Assembly: GCA_034437455.1 (NCBI GenBank)
Contig: DAOTUB010000229.1
Span: 1 to 43,683 of the forward strand
Length of the DNA: 43,683 bases
DNA from: DAOTUB01 sp034437455
GTDB taxonomy: Bacteria; Chloroflexota; Anaerolineae; B4-G1
Direction: 5' to 3'
In this document: piece by piece, positions 38,351 to 43,683 of the stretch
Numbering within the stretch: the stretch's first letter is position 1
Layout of the letters: each line of letters starts with the position of its first letter
Position numbers and translations under genes: made by a program
The notes under the pieces: model-generated
The model's input: only the letters and a program-made list of their open reading frames with translations
Told to the model about the DNA's origin: nothing
Database searches by the model: none

Positions 38351-39469
38351 ATGCCTGTTACAAGTAAGAGCCATCTGGCTTTGGTAGATGGCTCGCGACT
38401 CATCGCCGAATCCTGCGCGCGGGCCGGGGCCGACGTCTACGTCGGCTATCCCATCACGCCCGCCAGCCTCATCTACGCCTACGCCAGCCAACGATTTCCA
38501 TCGGTGCTGCCTGCCCCCGACGAGATCACCACACTCCAGTGGATGTCGGGTTTGGCGGCGGCCGGCCGCTTGCCGGTGACGGCCACCTCTTTCGCCGGTT
38601 TTGCCCTGATGGTCGAGTCGATCAACATGGCCTACATGATGGAGCTGCCGTTGTTGGTCGTCCTGGTCCAACGCCTCGGCCCCTCCACCGGCACCGCCAC
38701 CGCCGGAGCGCAGGGGGAACTGTTCCTGCTGCACGGGCTGATCTCTGGCGGATACCCGTTGCCGGTGTTCGGCGTCGCCGATATGGACGATTGCTGGCGA
38801 CTCCCGCCCGTGGCGCTGCGGACGGCGGTGGAGCTGCGCACGCCGGTGGTGCTCCTCACCTCGAAGGAGATGGCGATGACCGAGCGCAGTTTCGACCTGG
38901 CCCAGTTGGAGGAGATCGAGCCAATCCAGCGGGCGTTCTACGATGACTCGGCTTCCTATCGCCCCTATGCTGCCGACGATACTCTGGTGCCTCCCTTTTT
39001 GCCTGTCGGCAACGGTCGTCACCAGGTGCGATTGATCGCTTCTACTCACGACACGCAGGGCCTTCTCCGGCACTCGACCGACGAGGCGCTGGCGAACACC
39101 CGTCGCTTGCACGAAAAAGTGGAGGCCAAGACTCCCATCCTCTATCACCTGGATGAGCAGGAAGGGGCGGAAACGCTGGTGGTGACGTATGGCATCACAT
39201 CTGGTGCGGCCCGGGAGGCGGTGGCGGAGCTGCGGGCGCGAGGGACAGCCGTCTCTCTGCTGGTGGCGCAGACGCTTTTACCCATTCCCGACGTTTACTA
39301 TGAAATCCTCGACCGCTACCTGCGCATCGTCGTGGCGGAGGAGAACCTGCGAGGGCAATTGGCCCAGTTGCTCTTTGGCCGTCGGTTGCCCCAAAACGTG
39401 CGCGTCGTAGGCTCCATCGGGCGGATGATCCGGCCCGACCAGATCGCCCAGGAGGTGGAAGACAAATGA
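38351..39469 (+). CDS. 2-oxoacid:ferredoxin oxidoreductase, alpha subunit
   Basis: 372 residues. The pyrimidine-binding domain starts with GSRLIAESCARAGADVYVGYPITPASLIY, the GYPITP motif of KorA/PorA/VorB proteins, followed by EITTLQWMSGLAAAG with the active-site region. A transketolase C-terminal-like domain (TLVVTYGITSGAAREAV, then IVVAEENLRGQLAQLLFG) closes it. The complex oxidatively decarboxylates 2-oxoacids to acyl-CoA, reducing ferredoxin. The start at 38351 has GGAGG at 38339-38343; the much longer open frame upstream is an off-phase reading of the Uma2 gene. Its stop overlaps the start of the beta-gamma gene. Confidence 0.9.
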   Translation: MPVTSKSHLALVDGSRLIAESCARAGADVYVGYPITPASLIYAYASQRFPSVLPAPDEITTLQWMSGLAAAGRLPVTATSFAGFALMVESINMAYMMELPLLVVLVQRLGPSTGTATAGAQGELFLLHGLISGGYPLPVFGVADMDDCWRLPPVALRTAVELRTPVVLLTSKEMAMTERSFDLAQLEEIEPIQRAFYDDSASYRPYAADDTLVPPFLPVGNGRHQVRLIASTHDTQGLLRHSTDEALANTRRLHEKVEAKTPILYHLDEQEGAETLVVTYGITSGAAREAVAELRARGTAVSLLVAQTLLPIPDVYYEILDRYLRIVVAEENLRGQLAQLLFGRRLPQNVRVVGSIGRMIRPDQIAQEVEDK

Positions 39470-40722
39470 GCGAGTTCCTCGTAACTACTGCTTTTCCCTA
39501 TTGCAAGGGCTGCGGACATCACCTGATCGCTCGCAATACCATTCGAGCGCTGGAGGCCCTGGAAGATGTGAATCCGCTGGACGTCGTGTTTGCGACGGAC
39601 ATTGGCTGCCACGGTATCATAGATCGCACTCTGGCCACTCACACCATCCACGGTTTGCACGGGCGGTCGGCGGCGCTGGGCGCCGGGATATCGATGGGGC
39701 TTTCGCGGGACAAAAAAGTCATCGTCTTTATCGGCGACGGCGGCGCGACCATCGGCTTGCAGCATCTCCTGGAGGCGGCCCGGCTCAACGTGAACATGAC
39801 CGTCGTGGTGCATAACAACATGCTCTACGGGATGACGGGCGGGCAGCCCAGCGGCCTGACCCCCTGTGGTTTCAACACGGTGATCACGCCGGACGGGTGC
39901 ATGCTGACCCACTATGACCTGTGCCAACTGGCTCACAGCGCCGGCGCCGCTTACGCCTGCCGGGTGATAGGCCAGGGGAACTTTTCCGACGCGATTCGCG
40001 AGGGTCTGGAGGTGGAGGGTTTTGCCCTGGTGGAGGTGTTGGAGCTTTGCCCCAGCCACGGCGTCAAACGGAACCCCGGCATGCGGCTCAAGGAACTGGC
40101 CCAGGAAGTCGGGTACGAACTGGGAACCTGGCGCGGGAGCTATCGTCCCGCTTTCCATCTGGACTCTCGAGAGGAATTATCCTCTCTGTTGAAGGTGCCG
40201 GGAGTGGAGACCCGCTTTACTCCGTCACTGGAAGGACGGGCGAAGGTGGTAGTCGGCGGCTCTGCTGGAGAGGGGGTGCAGCGGGCGGCAGAGATCTTTG
40301 CCCAGGCGGCCATGGCCTCCGGTCTCTACGCGACAAAGAAAGGGAGCTACCCGGTCACTGTGGGCGTGGGCTTTTCCACAGCGGAACTCGTCCTTTCCCG
40401 CGATCCCATCGCTTACCACGGCATCTCCCAGCCCGACGCGGTCATCATTACCTCCACCGATGGGTTGCAGCACAACCTGGAGCGCGTTCAGAAGATGAAG
40501 GAGGTGGGGACCGTCTGGCTGGACGAGAGCCTGGAGAGGCCCACGACCGGGGCTGAGGTGCAGGTGCGGGGTTTTCGCGGGCGCGCCGGACCGCGTAATG
40601 CGGCTCTATATAGCCTCTTGACCTTTGCGCGAGAAACAAACGTCGTCCCACCGGAGGCGCTGGTGGAGGCGGTGAAGGAAAGCCCCATCGGAAAGCACGT
40701 CCCGGCGGAGTTACTGGAATAA
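39466..40722 (+). CDS. 2-oxoacid:ferredoxin oxidoreductase, fused beta and gamma subunits
   Basis: 418 residues. Residues 1-230 are the thiamine-diphosphate-binding beta subunit: CKGCGHH, TDIGCHGIID, and the metal/diphosphate motif GDGGATIGLQHLLEAARLN then HNNMLYGMTGGQ. Residues from about 255 are a gamma subunit (VVVGGSAGEGVQRAAEIFAQ, the GxGGQG-type start, and GVGFSTAELVLSRDPI). Beta and gamma are usually separate proteins. No ferredoxin-like delta subunit gene is present, so cluster domains may be supplied elsewhere; the CxxC near the N-terminus could hold part of a cluster. ATGA overlap with the alpha gene shows coupling. The substrate (pyruvate, 2-oxoglutarate or branched chain) is not decided. 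Confidence 0.88.
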   Translation: MSEFLVTTAFPYCKGCGHHLIARNTIRALEALEDVNPLDVVFATDIGCHGIIDRTLATHTIHGLHGRSAALGAGISMGLSRDKKVIVFIGDGGATIGLQHLLEAARLNVNMTVVVHNNMLYGMTGGQPSGLTPCGFNTVITPDGCMLTHYDLCQLAHSAGAAYACRVIGQGNFSDAIREGLEVEGFALVEVLELCPSHGVKRNPGMRLKELAQEVGYELGTWRGSYRPAFHLDSREELSSLLKVPGVETRFTPSLEGRAKVVVGGSAGEGVQRAAEIFAQAAMASGLYATKKGSYPVTVGVGFSTAELVLSRDPIAYHGISQPDAVIITSTDGLQHNLERVQKMKEVGTVWLDESLERPTTGAEVQVRGFRGRAGPRNAALYSLLTFARETNVVPPEALVEAVKESPIGKHVPAELLE

Positions 40723-40737
40723 AATCGTCATCGCGAT

Positions 40738-40765
40738 TTGTGCGCAGAAAAGATATGGGTATAAT
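40738..40765 (+). promoter_or_regulatory. promoter of the etfBA operon
   Basis: TTGTGC (40738-40743), 16 bases, TATAAT (40760-40765), about 55 bases before the TTG start of etfB. Confidence 0.65.
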
Positions 40766-40770
40766 ATTCA

Positions 40771-40806
40771 CTGGTTTACCAATATACTAATTTACCAACC
40801 TACTAT
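40771..40806. repeat. degenerate octamer repeat upstream of etfB
   Basis: TTTACCAA, TATACTAA, TTTACCAA, CCTACTAT run in series between the promoter and the SD of etfB. It recalls the heptamer arrays elsewhere in the window but has period 8. Confidence 0.4.
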
Positions 40807-40820
40807 CAAGGAGGTGCATT

Positions 40821-41618
40821 TTGCACATCGTAGTATGTACCAAACACACGCCCGACTCGGAAGCCAAAATGTCGGTGGATGATGCGGGCAACGTTTCCTG
40901 GGGGGAATCGCCGCTGATCATCAACCCCTGGGACGAGTACGCCGTGGAGGAGGCGCTTTTGCTGCGCGATGAACACGGCGGAAAAATCACCATCATTTCG
41001 ATGGGGCCGGAGGATGCGCTGGAGGCGTTGAAGCACGCCGTCGCGATGGGATGCGACGAGGGCGTTCGCGTTTGGGATGAGGCTTGCGCTGGCTCCGATA
41101 CCCTCGCCACCAGCTACGTGCTGGCCAAGACAATCGAAAAGATGGGCGACGTGGATTTGATTCTTTTTGGTAAATCGGCGATTGACGCCGAGACGTGGCA
41201 GACCGGCGCGTCCGTCGCTGCCCGTCTGGGTTGCCCTTCGTTGATGTACACCATCGACATCGCCGAACTGGACCCCGATGGCAAGACGATCACCGTTGAG
41301 CGGTTGCTGGAGGAGGGCCGGCAGGTGGTATCGGCGCCGTTACCTGCTGCAGTCGGCACGACCAAGGGTATCAACGAACCGCGCTATACCTCGTTCATGG
41401 GCATCCGCAAGGCGGCCAAGATGGAGTATCCTCTCTGGACGCTGGCCGACATCGGCGCGGAGGCCGACAAGGTGGGCGCGGCTGGCTCGGGCGTGCGCTG
41501 GCCGCAGGTCTTTGCACCGCCAGTACGTGAGGGCGAGGCCGAGATCATCGAGGCCGATACGGTCGAAGCCGCCGCTGCGATCCTGGTCGAAAAGCTGCTG
41601 GCGGAGAAGGTGGTCTAG
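40821..41618 (+). CDS. etfB: electron transfer flavoprotein, beta subunit
   Basis: 265 residues. The start HIVVCTKHTPDSEAKM, the ...INPWDEYAVEEALLLRDEHGG segment and GKSAIDAETWQTGASVAARLGCPSL are ETF-beta landmarks, with the AMP-binding region of the family in the last of these. Its length is normal. It starts at TTG, with AAGGAGGTG at 40808-40816 at proper spacing; no ATG competes. It forms a dimer with the alpha subunit and passes electrons from acyl-CoA dehydrogenases or similar flavoproteins to a quinone reductase, or takes part in bifurcation. Its promoter separates it from the oxidoreductase genes just upstream. Confidence 0.93.
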   Translation: MHIVVCTKHTPDSEAKMSVDDAGNVSWGESPLIINPWDEYAVEEALLLRDEHGGKITIISMGPEDALEALKHAVAMGCDEGVRVWDEACAGSDTLATSYVLAKTIEKMGDVDLILFGKSAIDAETWQTGASVAARLGCPSLMYTIDIAELDPDGKTITVERLLEEGRQVVSAPLPAAVGTTKGINEPRYTSFMGIRKAAKMEYPLWTLADIGAEADKVGAAGSGVRWPQVFAPPVREGEAEIIEADTVEAAAAILVEKLLAEKVV

Positions 41619-41629
41619 GAGGCAATGAA

Positions 41630-42616
41630 ATGAGCAACGATATTTTTGTCTGGATAGAACAGTTCAATGGACAACCCGCAGGCGCTTCCTGGGAGGCCGT
41701 CGGCGCGGCTCGCAGCCTGGCGGATGAGACGGGGGGCAGTGTGACCGCCTGTGTCTTTGGCGGGGAGGGATTGGAGAGTGTGGCTCAGGAGGCGATCTCC
41801 TACGGAGCCGATCAGGCGCTGCTGGCCGAGGACGCGACGCTGGCCGACTTTCGCGTCGAGCCGCAGGCCGCGTTGATGGCCCAGGCGGTGCGCCAGGCCG
41901 AGCCGGGCATCGTCATCATCGGCGCCACCTTCCGGGGCCGCGAGTTAGGCCCGGCCCTGGCGGTGGTGCTCGAAACCGGCTGTATCGCCGACTGCACCAC
42001 GCTCGCGTTCGAGGACGGCCAGTTGGTCGCCACGCGACCGATCTATGCGGGCAAGCTCCTCTCCAAATGCGTCATCCCGGAGCGACGCCCGCAGATCTTT
42101 ACCACCCGCGTGCGCGCCTTCCCCCGGCCAGAGCCGGACGCCGCTCGCAGCGGCGAGGTGAGCCAGGTGGAGCCGGTCCTGGCTGAGGACGATATCCCAT
42201 CCAAGGTGACGGGCTTCAAAGAGACGGAGGGCGGCGTGAGCCTGGCTGACGCTGGCATCATCGTCTCTGGCGGGCGCGGCGTCGCCGGGTCTGAAGGGTT
42301 CGAGCCGGTGCGCGAGCTGGCGCAGACGTTGGGCGCGGCCGTGGGGTCGTCTCGCGCGGCAGTGGACGCAGGCTGGATTCCCTATGCACACCAGGTGGGC
42401 CAGACCGGCAAGACGGTCAGCCCCGATCTGTACATCGCCTTGGGTATCTCGGGCGCGATCCAGCACCAGGCCGGTATGCGCACGAGCAAGGTCATCGTCG
42501 CCGTCAACAAGGATCCCGAAGCGCCGATCTTTAAATTGGCGCACTATGGCATCGTCGGCGATCTGTTCAAAGTGGCGCCCGCGCTCACGGCGGCTTTCAA
42601 GGAAAAGATCAGCTAG
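41630..42616 (+). CDS. etfA: electron transfer flavoprotein, alpha subunit
   Basis: 328 residues. The N-terminal half has the ETF fold shared with beta. The C-terminal FAD-binding domain is clear: IIVSGGRGVAGSEGFEPVRELA, then VGSSRAAVDAGWIPYAHQVGQ then TGKTVSPDLYIALGISGAIQHQAGM and VAVNKDPEAPIFKLAHYGIVGDLF. The RxxVD Arg and the SGAxQH loop contact FAD. Eleven bases separate it from etfB, with an AGGAGG site before the ATG. The pair ends at two hairpins downstream. Confidence 0.94.
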   Translation: MSNDIFVWIEQFNGQPAGASWEAVGAARSLADETGGSVTACVFGGEGLESVAQEAISYGADQALLAEDATLADFRVEPQAALMAQAVRQAEPGIVIIGATFRGRELGPALAVVLETGCIADCTTLAFEDGQLVATRPIYAGKLLSKCVIPERRPQIFTTRVRAFPRPEPDAARSGEVSQVEPVLAEDDIPSKVTGFKETEGGVSLADAGIIVSGGRGVAGSEGFEPVRELAQTLGAAVGSSRAAVDAGWIPYAHQVGQTGKTVSPDLYIALGISGAIQHQAGMRTSKVIVAVNKDPEAPIFKLAHYGIVGDLFKVAPALTAAFKEKIS

Positions 42617-42641
42617 CGCCACAAGATCGCTTGTTTTTGCT

Positions 42642-42710
42642 CCTCCCGGTTGCGGGAGGGGGGCACTTTTACAGGGCTTCGTCTCTTGGTAGACGAGGCT
42701 CTGTGCTTGT
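42642..42710 (+). terminator. two hairpins after etfA
   Basis: CCTCCC (42642-42647)/GGGAGG (42654-42659) is followed by a 13-pair stem, CAGGGCTTCGTCT (42672-42684) with AGACGAGGCTCTG (42691-42703), two of them G-T pairs. T tracts are short (CTTTTA between, CTTGTC after), so the second may end transcription only partly. Confidence 0.5.
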
Positions 42711-42734
42711 CTCCCTGCATTGGTGTGCTATAAT
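42707..42734 (+). promoter_or_regulatory. promoter of the small Pro/Thr-rich protein gene
   Basis: TTGTCT (42707-42712), 16 bases, perfect TATAAT (42729-42734), about 30 bases before the SD at 42761. Confidence 0.65.
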
Positions 42735-42769
42735 GAAGATTCAATCGGCAATCGTTCACAGGAGGTATT

Positions 42770-42952
42770 GTGCGTCGTTCAAAAGCTCTACAGACCCGGA
42801 TCTTTACTTGGATGATCAGTTTTCTGGTCATCCTCAGCATGGGGCTTGGCATGATACAGACGTTTGTGGAACCGCCGCGCGTGACGCCGACACCAACGTC
42901 TGTCATCACTCCAACGCCCTTCCCGACTCGGACGCCCACTCCTACGTCGTGA
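42770..42952 (+). CDS. small single-span membrane protein with Pro/Thr-rich tail
   Basis: 60 residues. It starts at GTG with GGAGG at 42761-42765. A basic N-terminus (RRSKALQTR) is followed by one hydrophobic helix (IFTWMISFLVILSMGLGMI) and a tail of PTPTSVITPTPFPTRTPTPTS. It would be anchored in the membrane with the tail outside or in the cytoplasm; the positive N-terminus suggests tail out. No family is recognised. It is 24 bases before the GH57 gene and probably in the same transcript. Confidence 0.7.
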   Translation: MRRSKALQTRIFTWMISFLVILSMGLGMIQTFVEPPRVTPTPTSVITPTPFPTRTPTPTS

Positions 42953-42976
42953 TCTTGGCGCAGAAGGAGAACCATT

Positions 42977-43683
42977 ATGGGTAACATCGGAGCCTTTACT
43001 TTTGTTCTTCACAGTCATCTTCCGTACTGTCGGCGAGCCGGTCGCTGGCCCCACGGCGAGGAGTGGCTTCACGAGGCCGCCGCCGAGACGTACATCCCGC
43101 TCCTGAATGCGCTCTACGACTTGCACGAAGCCGGCGTGCCCGTCAAGTTGACGCTGGGCTTGACGCCCATTCTGTGTGAGCAACTGGCCGACTCGCTGGT
43201 GCAGCGACATTTCGAGCAGTACGTGGAGGAAAAGATCGAGGCCGCCACGGGAGACGTCGCGCGCTTCCAGGATGAGGGAGACGCGCACGCCGAGTGTCTG
43301 GCGGTCTTTTATCGGGATTGGTACGGCGGTGTACTGCGCTCCTTCAAGGAGCGTTACGACCGCGACTTGACGGGGGCGTTCCGCCGCTTGCAGGACGCGG
43401 GCGTGGTAGAGATCATCACCAGCGCGGCGACGCACGGTTATCTGCCGCTGCTGGGCGCCGACGAGGCCATCCGGGGCCAGCTCAAGGCGGGCATTGCCTC
43501 GTACCGGCGGCTCTTTGGGCGCGCGCCTCGGGCGATCTGGCTGCCAGAGTGCGCCTATCGTCCCGCTTACACCACTGGCGATGGGAGCGTGCGGCCAGGG
43601 ATCGAGAGTTTTCTGGCGGCAGAGAACCTGGGCAGCTTCTTTTCCGAGACACACACGATCGAGGGCGGGCGACCGGTGGGCAA
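42977..43683 (+). CDS. GH57 glycoside hydrolase / 1,4-alpha-glucan branching enzyme (partial, 5' end)
   Basis: 235 codons are in the window. The family start GAFTFVLHSHLPYCRRAGRWPHGEEWLHEA with the His-Ser-His-Leu-Pro motif, then VPVKLTLGLTPILCEQL, TSAATHGYLPLL, and WLPECAYRP, where Glu191 is the expected nucleophile, place it in GH57, closest in pattern to the branching enzymes of thermophiles and related bacteria. The enzyme introduces alpha-1,6 branches into glycogen. The catalytic Asp and the C-terminal part lie beyond the window. AAGGAG at 42964-42969 sets the ATG at 42977. Confidence 0.9.
   Translation, partial: MGNIGAFTFVLHSHLPYCRRAGRWPHGEEWLHEAAAETYIPLLNALYDLHEAGVPVKLTLGLTPILCEQLADSLVQRHFEQYVEEKIEAATGDVARFQDEGDAHAECLAVFYRDWYGGVLRSFKERYDRDLTGAFRRLQDAGVVEIITSAATHGYLPLLGADEAIRGQLKAGIASYRRLFGRAPRAIWLPECAYRPAYTTGDGSVRPGIESFLAAENLGSFFSETHTIEGGRPVG

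Noticed and set aside
1..43683. tRNA or rRNA genes
   Set aside because: No cloverleaf with a TTCGANTC-type T-arm and no rRNA-like segment was recognised on either strand by eye.

Overview
The window looks like a chromosomal segment of a high-GC bacterium, most probably a Chloroflexota (Anaerolineae-like) organism. This rests on gene content and style: a giant multi-GAF hybrid histidine kinase, a DUF4388 protein paired with an MglA-like GTPase, a Uma2 nuclease, a GH57 branching enzyme, an AmmeMemoRadiSam enzyme, frequent TTG/GTG starts with strong GGAGG sites, and many small palindromic intergenic repeats. No rRNA, tRNA, CRISPR array or complete insertion sequence is visible, apart from one REP-associated Y1 transposase. 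Taxonomy is inference from gene families, not from a marker gene.

Layout. (1) 1-5632: the 3' end of recN, a HAD phosphatase, an MFS exporter, a REP-associated transposase bracketed by two near-identical hairpins, and an SbcC-like ATPase whose reading frame has absorbed an 82-bp palindromic repeat. (2) 5640-7879: a minus-strand membrane protein divergent from a DUF4388 protein and a small GTPase, each direction with a near-consensus promoter. (3) 8149-11927: a tight cluster of alpha/beta hydrolase, V4R-domain protein, left-handed beta-helix protein and a homologue of cyanobacterial long-chain acyl-ACP reductase with its catalytic cysteine kept. (4) 12005-19029: signalling genes (REC-GGDEF-like regulator, 1844-residue GAF6-PAS-kinase-REC2, single REC). 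(5) 19100-23559: a second hydrolase whose nucleophile serine is alanine, two ABC-2 permeases and a UDP-glucose dehydrogenase. (6) 23689-27832, minus strand: cupin, class V aminotransferase, MFS transporter, radical SAM enzyme, and gene remnants. (7) 28112-33220: an accessory, eroding stretch with a PIN-domain pseudogene, a nested palindromic element, a duplicated and broken phzF, and a self-contained two-gene cassette with a C39-like cysteine peptidase. (8) 33358-36998, minus strand: AmrS radical SAM enzyme, a small membrane protein, tyrS and an MBL-fold protein. (9) 37168-43683, plus strand: a C_GCAxxG_C_C redox protein with an in-frame TGA, Uma2, a 2-oxoacid:ferredoxin oxidoreductase (alpha, and fused beta-gamma), ETF beta and alpha, a small Pro/Thr-rich protein and the start of a GH57 enzyme.

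The strongest unusual signal is at 37168-37614. The gene has its own promoter, a good ribosome binding site and all later family cysteines, but a TGA sits exactly where the first conserved cysteine belongs. A 7-bp stem with a GTG loop begins 14 nt after the TGA, as expected for a bacterial SECIS. It is probably a selenoprotein. The second is the acyl-ACP-reductase-like cluster at 8149-11927. The third is an assortment of degenerate 7-bp tandem repeats that sit directly in front of start codons at several operon joints.
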